DNA of 64,000 bases from Actinomycetota bacterium (GTDB lineage: Bacteria; Actinomycetota; Acidimicrobiia; Acidimicrobiales; Ilumatobacteraceae). This document shows positions 21,971-28,983 of the stretch, piece by piece; position 1 is the first letter of the stretch; each line of letters opens with the position of its first letter. The position numbers were made by a program, and so were the translations under genes. The stretch is from assembly GCA_016700055.1 (NCBI GenBank), contig CP064997.1:1798001-1862000 (forward strand). Direction: 5' to 3'. The notes under the pieces were generated by a model that was given only the letters and a program-made list of their open reading frames with translations, was not told the origin of the DNA and ran no database searches.

Positions 21971-22900
21971 GTGCGCTACGACACGGTGACCTTGCTCTCC
22001 GATCTGGGCACCGACGACGAGGCGGCGGGAGTGGTCCGCGCGGTGCTGCAGGATCTCGCCCCGGGTGTGCGCGTGATCGACCTCACCCACGGTGTGGCAC
22101 CGTTCGACGTGCGTGCCGGCGCCCTCGCGCTCGCCCGGGCGATCCCGTACGTGCCGGCCGGCGTCGTGATCGCGGCCGTCGACCCGGGTGCCGGCTCGTC
22201 GAGGATGGTCGCGGTCGAGGTGGCGGGCGGGCGCGGCGTTCTGCTCGGCCCGGACAACGGCCTGCTTGCGCCCGCCGTGGCCGTCGTCGGTGGCGGCGAG
22301 CGGGCCGTGGTGCTCGACGACCAGTCGTTCCACCTCAGCGGTCCGGGCGGTGGGCCCACCACGTTCGCGATGCGTGACGTGCTCGCACCCGTCGCCGCCG
22401 AGCTCTGCAACGGCGCCGCACTCGACACCCTGGGGACCACCGTCGACCCCGCCGACCTGCTGCCCGGCGTGGTGCCGCTGCCCCACGAGGAACCGGGCGC
22501 CGAGGGCCGAGTGCTCGTCGGCGAGGTGCTGTCCGTCGACCGGTTCGGGAACTGCGAGCTGAACATCTCCCCCGACGACGTGCGTGACGCGTTCGGCACA
22601 CTGGTCGGGGATCGGCTCCAGATCTCCTTCGCCGGCAACGTCCGCAGCGTGCTCGTGGTCGCGGGCTACGACGCCATCGCCGCCGGGTCGCTCGCGCTGG
22701 TCGCGGACGCGGCCGGGATGCTCGCCGTGGCCGCCTCCCGCGGCTCGGCCGCTGCAGAAGGGCCGCTCGGCATCGGTGACCAGGTGGTGGTCGGTCCGGC
22801 TCGTGACGATGCCACCGGGGCGACGACGACCGCCGTGCACCTTCGCCAGGGCCGCTCCGCGCCGGTATCGTCTCCGGCGTGCGCCCCGCGATCTCCTTGA
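21971..22900 (+). CDS. SAM hydroxide adenosyltransferase-like (DUF62) protein lacking the triad His
   Basis: 309 residues. VTLLSDLGTDDEA, then AAVDPGAGSSRM and GPDNGLL are signatures of the DUF62 family, which cleaves S-adenosylmethionine with water to adenosine and methionine and is related to fluorinase. The known Asp-Arg-His triad is only partly kept: Asp71 and Arg78 are present at the expected spacing of 7. Where the family reads TFHGRD, this protein has TTFAMRD, with Ala133 in place of His. The C-terminal beta-barrel domain is intact (VDRFGNCELNIS). The GTG at 21971 gives the family N-terminus. Activity may be altered or lost. Confidence 0.8.
   Translation: MRYDTVTLLSDLGTDDEAAGVVRAVLQDLAPGVRVIDLTHGVAPFDVRAGALALARAIPYVPAGVVIAAVDPGAGSSRMVAVEVAGGRGVLLGPDNGLLAPAVAVVGGGERAVVLDDQSFHLSGPGGGPTTFAMRDVLAPVAAELCNGAALDTLGTTVDPADLLPGVVPLPHEEPGAEGRVLVGEVLSVDRFGNCELNISPDDVRDAFGTLVGDRLQISFAGNVRSVLVVAGYDAIAAGSLALVADAAGMLAVAASRGSAAAEGPLGIGDQVVVGPARDDATGATTTAVHLRQGRSAPVSSPACAPRSP
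22066..22900 (+). other. C-terminal portion carrying the divergent active site, with nested promoter for the peptide gene
   Basis: Within this gene's 3' end, TATCGT at 22866-22871 lies 7 bases before the GTG of the 27-residue peptide gene at 22879. The peptide's promoter and first 22 bases are thus embedded in the SAM-hydrolase-like coding sequence. Confidence 0.35.
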
Positions 22901-22962
22901 CGCTCGCCCTGCTGATGATCGCGATCCTCGCCGCCGGCATCATCTCGCTGTTGCGTCTCTGA
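22879..22962 (+). CDS. 27-residue single-helix membrane peptide
   Basis: The peptide is VRPAISLTLALLMIAILAAG followed by IISLLRL: basic Arg near each end and about 22 uninterrupted hydrophobic residues, just one membrane span. It starts with GTG inside the 3' end of the preceding gene in another frame, and TATCGT lies 7 bases upstream, the same spacing as at other first genes here. No family recognised. Such peptides can be toxins of type I systems, complex-assembly subunits or stress peptides; nothing here decides between these. Confidence 0.5.
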   Translation: MRPAISLTLALLMIAILAAGIISLLRL

Positions 22963-22984
22963 CCGCCTACCGACGACCGGCTAA

Positions 22985-23020
22985 TGACGATCCACTACTG
23001 ACGATCCACTACTGACGATC
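22985..23020 (+). repeat. 14-base tandem repeat, about 2.6 copies
   Basis: The unit TGACGATCCACTAC occurs at 22985-22998 and 22999-23012, then TGACGATC at 23013-23020. It lies between the membrane peptide and acyl-CoA ligase genes. It could be a regulator-binding array or a replication-slippage product. Confidence 0.7.
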
Positions 23021-23037
23021 ACGCCCGTCGGCGTACT

Positions 23038-23058
23038 ACCATCTGGCACCCAGGTGGT
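23038..23058 (+). terminator. Short hairpin before the acyl-CoA ligase gene
   Basis: ACCATCTGG-CAC-CCAGGTGGT forms a 9-bp stem with one G-U pair. There is no U-run after it, so it may be a terminator of the upstream peptide gene or a 5' leader element. Confidence 0.3.
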
Positions 23059-23103
23059 CACTCGACGACGAGAGGCCCCTCGGGTGGTTCTAGGGGGCGA
23101 CTG

Positions 23104-24597
23104 ATGAACCTGGCGGAGATCATCGAGGGGCACGATGCCCAGCGCGTGGCCCTGATCAGCCGCCGCCAGCCGACCACGTACGGAGAGCTGCGCGACCAGG
23201 TCGCGTCGCTGCGCGGTGGGCTCCTCGCGCTCGGCATCGAGGCCGGTGACCGCGTGGCGCTGCTGTGCGGCAACGCGCGCTGGTTCGTCGATGCGTACCT
23301 CGCCACGATCGGCATCGGGGCAGTGGCGGTGCCGCTCAACCCGTCCAGCCCCGCACCTGAGCTCGAGGGTGAGATCGCCGTTGTCGGCGCGGTGGCGGTG
23401 GTCGTCGAACCTTCGGCCCAGCCTGCCTGGGACGATGTCGATCGCGCCCGCGTGCCCACGGTCCGCTTCGTGATCGCCGCCGATTCGTCGCAGTCGATGA
23501 GCGCCGACACCTCCCTCGACGTGCTCGCCGGCCACGAGCCGATGCCTCTCGTCGACGTCGACCCGGACCACCTCGGCGTGCTGATCTTCACGAGCGGCAC
23601 CGCGGGGTCGCCGAGGGCGGCGATGCTCAGCCACGGCAACCTGCGCTCGAACATCGACCAGTCGCTCAGCTCGCCGGGGCGGCTGAACGCCGACGACATC
23701 GTCTACGGGTTGCTGCCCGTGTACCACATCATGGGCTTGAACGTGGTCCTCAACGCCACGCTTGCCGCGGGGGGCACCGTGGTGCTCGTCCAGCGTTTCG
23801 ACCCTTCGACGATGGTCGAGTCGATCCGCGAGCGCGGCATCACCGTGGTCCCCGGCGCACCTCCGATGTGGACCGCTCTCGCGCAACTCGAAGGCGTCGG
23901 CCGCGACGATCTGGCCTCCGTGCGCCTGGCGCTGACCGGCGCCGCCAGGATGCCCGAGGACGCGATGCGTGACCTGCGCGATCGCCTGGGGGTGACCCTG
24001 CGCGAGGGCTATGGGCTGACCGAGGCGTCGCCCGTCGTCACCTCGTCGGTCGGGGTCTCCCATCGCTTCGGCTCGGTCGGGCGAGTGCTCCACGGCATCG
24101 AGATCCGCCTCGTCGACGAGTCCGGTGCCGACGCGCTCGAGGGTGACGCCGGCGAGGTGTGGGTGCGGGGGCCGAACGTGTTCCTCGGCTACTGGAACGA
24201 CCCCGAGGCGACGGCCAAGGTGCTCACCCCTGACGGCTGGCTGCGCACCGGCGACGTGGCCGTCACCGACAGCGACGGCTACGTGTACCTGGTCGACAGG
24301 ATCAAAGACCTGATCATCGTGTCCGGCTTCAACGTGTTCCCCGCCGAGGTGGAGCACGTGCTGCGCAGTCATCCGGCGGTGGCCGAGGCCGCGGTGGTCG
24401 GCGTCGCCCACCCGCACACGGGCGAAGCAGTGAAGGCCTACGTCGTGGCCCGACCGGGCACCGAGGTCGACGAGGACACCCTCGTCGACTACTGCCACGA
24501 GCACCTGGCTCGCTACAAGTGCCCTTCCAAGGTGCTGCCGGTCGACGTGCTGCCGCGCAGCGTCGCGGGCAAGCTGTTGCGCAGAGAGCTCGTCTGA
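23104..24597 (+). CDS. Long-chain fatty-acid-CoA ligase-like AMP-forming enzyme
   Basis: 497 residues of the ANL superfamily. Motifs: P-loop FTSGTAGSPRAAMLSHGNL, LREGYGLTEASPV, GWLRTGDVA, KDLIIVSGFNVFPAEVE and the C-terminal catalytic Lys in RSVAGKLLRREL. It activates a carboxylate with ATP and transfers it to CoA; the length and hinge region fit medium/long-chain acyl-CoA ligases, but the chain length is not determinable. ATG 23104 has an AGGGGG about 7 bases upstream. Its last 85 bases overlap the convergent membrane-protein gene, with both coding for protein there. Confidence 0.9.
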   Translation: MNLAEIIEGHDAQRVALISRRQPTTYGELRDQVASLRGGLLALGIEAGDRVALLCGNARWFVDAYLATIGIGAVAVPLNPSSPAPELEGEIAVVGAVAVVVEPSAQPAWDDVDRARVPTVRFVIAADSSQSMSADTSLDVLAGHEPMPLVDVDPDHLGVLIFTSGTAGSPRAAMLSHGNLRSNIDQSLSSPGRLNADDIVYGLLPVYHIMGLNVVLNATLAAGGTVVLVQRFDPSTMVESIRERGITVVPGAPPMWTALAQLEGVGRDDLASVRLALTGAARMPEDAMRDLRDRLGVTLREGYGLTEASPVVTSSVGVSHRFGSVGRVLHGIEIRLVDESGADALEGDAGEVWVRGPNVFLGYWNDPEATAKVLTPDGWLRTGDVAVTDSDGYVYLVDRIKDLIIVSGFNVFPAEVEHVLRSHPAVAEAAVVGVAHPHTGEAVKAYVVARPGTEVDEDTLVDYCHEHLARYKCPSKVLPVDVLPRSVAGKLLRRELV

Positions 24598-25313
24598 GCC
24601 GTCGGCGTCCGACTCGACGCCACGAGGAAACCGGCGAAGAGCAACACGACGCCGACGAGGAGGGTGACGGCGAACGCGCGGGTCTCGCCCAACCGGCCCG
24701 CCAAGCTGCCGCTCGCGGACAGCACGATCGTGCCGGCGGCGATCGCGACGTTGCCGAGCGCCAGTCGGCGAGGCGCGCCGACCTGACGTGACGCCGCTCC
24801 CTTCAGTGCGGGAGATCGACCGCGCAGCACCCTCGCCGCCGACCACACCGCCCCCGCGATGATCACGACCGCCGCGGCGCCCGAGCCGACCGCGGCGAAC
24901 AACCGCGGTGCGGGCCCGAACACCTCACTGCCCTTCGGCAGCGCGTCGGGGGATACCGCGGCCCGCAGCGGGGCGACGAGCACCACACCCGCGGCGGCTC
25001 CGGAGAGGCCGATCAGCCAGGTGCGGACGCGGTCACCGGTGTGCACCCCGGCGAGCAGGTAGACGGTGCCGAGAGCGAGCCAAGGCACGTTCAGCACCGC
25101 GCCGGCCAGGTAGAAGACGCGAAAGCTGGCTGCGCTCCAGCCCCGCGCCGCCCCCCACCACAGCGCCCCGGCGCCGAGCGCGAAGAGGGCGAGCGAGACC
25201 GTCCAGGCCAGCTCGTGCGCGCGACCGCCCCTCAGCCAGCGGTCAAGGGTGCTCAACCCGAACGCCACCGCGACGAGGGTGGCCGCGGCAGCGAGGGCGG
25301 CGTCCGTCGTCAC
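24513..25313 (-). CDS. Multi-pass membrane protein of unknown function
   Basis: 266 residues with about seven hydrophobic helices, e.g. AALAAAATLVAVAFGL, LALFALGAGALWWGAA, VFYLAGAVLNVPWLALGTV, TWLIGLSGAAAGVVLVAPL and AVTLLVGVVLLFAGFLV. A polar Ser/Thr-rich C-terminal tail overlaps the acyl-CoA ligase gene. No catalytic motif or transporter signature recognised; the pattern resembles uncharacterised integral membrane proteins of Actinobacteria. The GTG at 25313 was chosen because TAGCCT lies 8 bases upstream. Confidence 0.65.
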   Translation of the reverse strand: MTTDAALAAAATLVAVAFGLSTLDRWLRGGRAHELAWTVSLALFALGAGALWWGAARGWSAASFRVFYLAGAVLNVPWLALGTVYLLAGVHTGDRVRTWLIGLSGAAAGVVLVAPLRAAVSPDALPKGSEVFGPAPRLFAAVGSGAAAVVIIAGAVWSAARVLRGRSPALKGAASRQVGAPRRLALGNVAIAAGTIVLSASGSLAGRLGETRAFAVTLLVGVVLLFAGFLVASSRTPTAQTSSLRNSLPATLRGSTSTGSTLEGHL

Positions 25314-25321
25314 GGTCGCCG

Positions 25322-25327
25322 AGGCTA
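25322..25327 (-). promoter_or_regulatory. -10 hexamer TAGCCT
   Basis: TAGCCT on the - strand, 8 bases before the GTG at 25313 of the membrane-protein gene; back-to-back with the rex promoter region. Confidence 0.45.
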
Positions 25328-25351
25328 GAGGGACGGCCGCCGGAGGTGACT

Positions 25352-25369
25352 TCGTGAATCCATGCACGA
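25352..25369. promoter_or_regulatory. Candidate Rex operator upstream of rex
   Basis: TCGTG-AATCCATG-CACGA: perfect 5-base arms with the 8-base gap of actinobacterial Rex sites (TTGTGAACNNNTTCACAA). It agrees at 11 of 15 defined positions and is 21 bases before the rex ATG. Autoregulation is typical of Rex. Confidence 0.45.
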
Positions 25370-25390
25370 GCGCGTAGCGTGGTACCCGCC

Positions 25391-26080
25391 ATGCCGGAGC
25401 GCTCTCGACGCCGCATCCCCGAGGCCACGGTCGCCCGCCTGCCGGAATACCTGCGCATCCTCGGCGATCTCGCCGGCGACGACGTGGAGCACGTGTCGTC
25501 GGAACGTCTGGCCGAGCTCGCCGGCGTCAACGCCGCCAAGGTGCGCAAGGACCTGAGCTACCTCGGCAGCTACGGCACCCGTGGCGTCGGCTACGAGGTG
25601 GCTTACCTCGTCTACCAGGTGCGCCGCGAGCTCGGGCTGACCCATGACTGGCCCGTCGTGATCGTCGGTGCCGGCCATCTCGGCCAGGCGCTCGCGGGCT
25701 ACGACGGGTTCACGCAGCGGGGGTTCCCCGTGGTCGGCATCGTCGACGTCGATCCGGCCAAGGTGGGCCTCGTCGTCGGCAGCGTGCGCGTGCGCCATCT
25801 GCAGGAGCTCGCCGAGGTCGTCCAGGGTCACAAGGTGTCGATCGGTGTCGTCGCCACGCCCCCGGGCGACGCCCAGGGCGCGGCCGACCGTCTCGTCACC
25901 GCCGGAGTGACCAGCATCCTGAACTTCGCCCCGGTCGTGCTCTCCGTGCCGCTCGGCGTCGACGTGCGCAAGGTCGACCTCGCCGTCGAGCTGCAGATCC
26001 TCAGCTACTACGAACAGCGCCGCAGCGACGGCCTCGGCGCAGTGGGTGCGGCTGGCCGGTCGCGGAGCGCGAGCGCGTAG
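25391..26080 (+). CDS. rex: Redox-sensing transcriptional repressor Rex
   Basis: 229 residues. The winged-helix DNA-binding domain (about 5-80) has IPEATVARLPEYLRIL, SSERLAELAGVNAAKVRKDL and YLGSYGTRGVGY. The Rossmann domain begins PVVIVGAGHLGQAL and contains VGIVDVDPAKVG; a C-terminal helix QILSYYEQRR is swapped in the dimer. Rex binds DNA when NAD+ is high and leaves it when NADH rises. The rex-hemA-hemC-hemD order is the same as in Streptomyces. ATG at 25391 was chosen; GTG 25379 would add four residues. Confidence 0.95.
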   Translation: MPERSRRRIPEATVARLPEYLRILGDLAGDDVEHVSSERLAELAGVNAAKVRKDLSYLGSYGTRGVGYEVAYLVYQVRRELGLTHDWPVVIVGAGHLGQALAGYDGFTQRGFPVVGIVDVDPAKVGLVVGSVRVRHLQELAEVVQGHKVSIGVVATPPGDAQGAADRLVTAGVTSILNFAPVVLSVPLGVDVRKVDLAVELQILSYYEQRRSDGLGAVGAAGRSRSASA

Positions 26081-26083
26081 GGT
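26078..26083 (+). promoter_or_regulatory. -10 hexamer TAGGGT overlapping the rex stop
   Basis: The rex TAG stop forms the start of TAGGGT, 6 bases before the hemA GTG. It may let hemA be transcribed apart from rex. Confidence 0.4.
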
Positions 26084-26089
26084 GGCACC

Positions 26090-27352
26090 GTGAGCATCGT
26101 CGTCATCGGCGTGAACCATCGCACCGGGCCGCTCTCGCTGCTCGAGCGGGTGTCCCTCGCCGACCAATCACTGCCCAAGGCGATCCACTCGCTCATCTCC
26201 CGACCAGACGTGCGCGAGGCCGTGGTGCTCTCCACGTGCAACCGCACCGAGGTGTACGCGGTCACCGAGCGCTTCCACGCGGCCTTCGGCGACATCCGCG
26301 ACTTCTTCTGCGAGCTCGGCGGGCTCACCCCCGACCAGCTCGCCGCGCACCTCTACAGCCAGCACGATGACGCCGCGGTCAGCCACCTGTTCGAGGTCGC
26401 CGCCGGACTCGACTCGGCCGTGCTCGGCGAGACCGAGATCCTCGGCCAGGTGCGCACCGCCTGGGAACGGGCACAGCACGAGGGAGGCGCGCGCAGCACC
26501 CTCAACCTGCTCTTCCGCCATGCGCTCGAGACCGGCAAGCGGGCGCGCACCGAGACCGACATCAGCCGCCACACGACGAGCGTCAGCCATGCCGCGGTGG
26601 AGATGGCGCAAGAGCGCCTCGGCACCCTCGACGGCCGCAACGTGCTCGTCGTCGGCGCCGGAGAGATGGGTGAGGGGATCGCGGTGGCGCTCGCCTCTTC
26701 GGGCGCGGCCAAGGTCACCGTCACCAACCGCACCATCGACAGAGCGCGCTCGCTGGCGCGCCGGGTGGAGGGCGACGTCGTGCCGCTGTCCGCGCTCGAC
26801 GCGGCCCTCGCCGAGGCCGACATGGTGCTCACCTGCACCGGGTCGGGGACGACCTTGATCGACCACGAAGCCGTCGAACGGGCTCTGCTCGGTCGTCGCG
26901 AGCGGCCGTTGCTGATCGTCGACATCGCCGTGCCGCGCGACGTCGACGGCTCGGTGGCCGCCCTCGACGGGGTGACCCTGCTCGACCTCGACAACCTGCG
27001 CGACTGGGCGGCGCGTGGGCGCGACCAGCGTGCCGGTGAGGCCGCGGCCGTGCGCGAGATCGTCGCCGAAGAGCTCGAGCGGTTCCTCACCGAGGCCACC
27101 GCTCGTCAGGCGGCGCCGCTGGTCGCCCAGATGCACGAACGGGCCGACGCGGTCCGCCGGGCCGAGATCGACCGCTTCGCCCGCCGGCTCGAGCACCTCG
27201 ACCCGGCGCAGGCCGCGGCCGTCGAGGCCCTGACGAAGGGCATCGTCGCCAAGCTGTTGCACGATGCCTCGGTGCGGTTGAAGGACGACGCGGGGACACC
27301 GCGCGGCGAGCGCAACGCCGCGGCGCTGCGCGACCTGTTCGACCTGCTCTGA
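26090..27352 (+). CDS. hemA: Glutamyl-tRNA reductase
   Basis: 420 residues. The catalytic Cys50 is in VLSTCNRTEVYAV, the substrate-site Arg/His in IGVNHRTGPLSLLERV, the NADPH domain motif is VLVVGAGEMGEG and the linker FRHALETGKRARTETDIS is conserved. The C-terminal helical dimerisation domain (about 320-420) is complete. It reduces Glu-tRNA to glutamate-1-semialdehyde, the first committed step of the C5 haem route. HemL further downstream completes 5-aminolevulinate formation. Confidence 0.97.
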   Translation: MSIVVIGVNHRTGPLSLLERVSLADQSLPKAIHSLISRPDVREAVVLSTCNRTEVYAVTERFHAAFGDIRDFFCELGGLTPDQLAAHLYSQHDDAAVSHLFEVAAGLDSAVLGETEILGQVRTAWERAQHEGGARSTLNLLFRHALETGKRARTETDISRHTTSVSHAAVEMAQERLGTLDGRNVLVVGAGEMGEGIAVALASSGAAKVTVTNRTIDRARSLARRVEGDVVPLSALDAALAEADMVLTCTGSGTTLIDHEAVERALLGRRERPLLIVDIAVPRDVDGSVAALDGVTLLDLDNLRDWAARGRDQRAGEAAAVREIVAEELERFLTEATARQAAPLVAQMHERADAVRRAEIDRFARRLEHLDPAQAAAVEALTKGIVAKLLHDASVRLKDDAGTPRGERNAAALRDLFDLL

Positions 27353-27358
27353 GCCACA

Positions 27359-28222
27359 GTGCGCACGCTGCGGATCGCGACGCGAGGCAGCAACCAGGCC
27401 CGCACCCAGGCCGAGCACGTGGCGCGCCAGCTTCGCCGGAGCGGGGTGGCCACCGAGCTCGTGTTCGTCACCACCACCGGCGACGTGCGCACGGATGTCC
27501 CTTTGCACTCGATCGGCGGGCAAGGGGTGTTCGTGAAAGAAGTCCAGCTCGCGGTGCTCGACGGACGCGCCGATGTCGCCGTGCACAGTGCTAAGGACCT
27601 GCCGTCGACGCCGGCGCAAGGTTTGGAGCTGGCCGCGTTCTGCGCGAGGCGCGACCCGCGTGACGCCCTGGTCGGTCGCGCGCTCGACGACCTCGACCAC
27701 GGGGCCACGGTGGCGACGGGTTCGGTGCGTCGCCGCGCCCAGCTCGCGCTCACCCGGCCCGACCTGAGCTTCGTGGAGCTGCGCGGCAACATCGCCACCA
27801 GGCTGTCGAGCGTCCCCGACGGCGGCTCGATACTGATCGCAGTCGCGGCGCTCGAGATCCTCGGGATGACGGACCGGCTGGCCCAGGTGCTGGCGGTGGA
27901 CGAGATGGTGCCCGCCGTCGGCCAGGGTTGCGTCGCGGTGGAGTGCCGTACGGACGACTTCGACACCGCCGAGCTCGTCGCCCGCGTCGACGACCCGGTG
28001 GCGCGCCGTGAGGTCGAACTGGAGCGGGCCTACCTCGCCGAGCTCGGCTCGGGCTGCACGCTGCCCGTCGGAGCCCATGTCGCCGGCGAGCGCTGGTGGC
28101 GGTTCCTGGCCGGTCCGCAGGGCTGGACCAGGCGCGCCGAGGCCCTGCCGGGCGGGCTCGACGCGGTGCGCCTCGCCGCCCGCGCCGATCAGCAGGCCGT
28201 CGGGAACGGCCCCGCGGGGTGA
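27359..28222 (+). CDS. hemC: Hydroxymethylbilane synthase (porphobilinogen deaminase)
   Basis: 287 residues. LRIATRGSNQARTQA, GVFVKEVQLAVLDGRADVAV, HSAKDLPST and GSVRRRAQL are the HemC signatures. The dipyrromethane cofactor is carried on Cys233 in LGSGCTLPVGAH. It polymerises four porphobilinogens into hydroxymethylbilane in the cytoplasm. The GTG at 27359 is 6 bases after hemA. Its TGA overlaps the hemD GTG. Confidence 0.97.
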   Translation: MRTLRIATRGSNQARTQAEHVARQLRRSGVATELVFVTTTGDVRTDVPLHSIGGQGVFVKEVQLAVLDGRADVAVHSAKDLPSTPAQGLELAAFCARRDPRDALVGRALDDLDHGATVATGSVRRRAQLALTRPDLSFVELRGNIATRLSSVPDGGSILIAVAALEILGMTDRLAQVLAVDEMVPAVGQGCVAVECRTDDFDTAELVARVDDPVARREVELERAYLAELGSGCTLPVGAHVAGERWWRFLAGPQGWTRRAEALPGGLDAVRLAARADQQAVGNGPAG

Positions 28223-28950
28223 GCGACGAACCGCTGCGCGGTGCCCGGGTGGTCGTCACCCGCGCCGCCGCCCAGGCGACTGCGCTGGTCGAGCGGCTGG
28301 AGCAAGCTGGTGCCGACGTCCTCACGCTGGCCCTGATCGAGATCGTCGAGCCGGCCGACGGCGGCGCCGCGCTGAGCGCAGCTCTGGCAGACGTGTCGCG
28401 CTACGACTGGGTCGTCGTCACCTCGCCCAACGGCGCCACGCGCGTGTCCGGCGCGCTCGCCGGGGCGCCTCCTGGGCGACCTCGGGTGGCCGCCGTCGGT
28501 GCTGCCACCGCAGCCGCCCTCGGCAGGCCGGTCGATCTCGTGCCGGCGCGTCAGATCGCGGAGGGCCTGCTCGACGCGATGCCCGCCGGCCCAGGTCGGG
28601 TTCTGCTCGCCCAGGCGGAAGGCGCCCGCGCGGTGCTCGCCGACGGGCTGCGCGACCGCGGCTACACGGTCGATGCGGTGGCCGCGTACCGCACTCGCCC
28701 GGTCGATCCCGGCGCGGCGGCTGCCGGACGGGCGCTCGCGGCAGACGCCGTGTTGTTCATGTCGGGATCCGCGGCGCGGGCATGGGCGAGGTCGCTCGGC
28801 ACGGCGACGCCGCCTGTGGTCGTGGCGCTCGGCCCGGCGACTGCGGCCGTTGCCACTGAGGTCGGCCTCAAGGTGAGCGCCGTCGCGGCCGATCACTCCG
28901 TCGCGGGACTCGTGGCGGCACTTCTCGGCGCGTTGCGATCTGCCCGGTAG
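28219..28950 (+). CDS. hemD: Uroporphyrinogen-III synthase
   Basis: 243 residues with the weakly conserved two-domain HemD pattern: ARVVVTRAAAQATALVERLEQAGA, YDWVVVTSPNGATR, DAVAAYRTRP and LFMSGSAARAWA. It closes and inverts ring D of hydroxymethylbilane. In several actinobacteria HemD is fused to a methyltransferase; here it stands alone. The GTG at 28219 overlaps the hemC stop. Identification depends partly on operon position, since HemD sequences diverge strongly. Confidence 0.92.
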   Translation: MSDEPLRGARVVVTRAAAQATALVERLEQAGADVLTLALIEIVEPADGGAALSAALADVSRYDWVVVTSPNGATRVSGALAGAPPGRPRVAAVGAATAAALGRPVDLVPARQIAEGLLDAMPAGPGRVLLAQAEGARAVLADGLRDRGYTVDAVAAYRTRPVDPGAAAAGRALAADAVLFMSGSAARAWARSLGTATPPVVVALGPATAAVATEVGLKVSAVAADHSVAGLVAALLGALRSAR

Positions 28951-28983
28951 GGTCGGGTTGGGCAAATCAGGGATCTCTCACGG

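Noticed and set aside
22985..23020. Possible CRISPR array
   Set aside because: Copies are directly adjacent with no spacers and only 14 bases long; no cas genes.
25325..28078. Long - strand frames opposite rex and hemA-hemC
   Set aside because: The composition is typical of shadow translation (His/Arg/Gly-rich) and the + strand genes have full family motifs.
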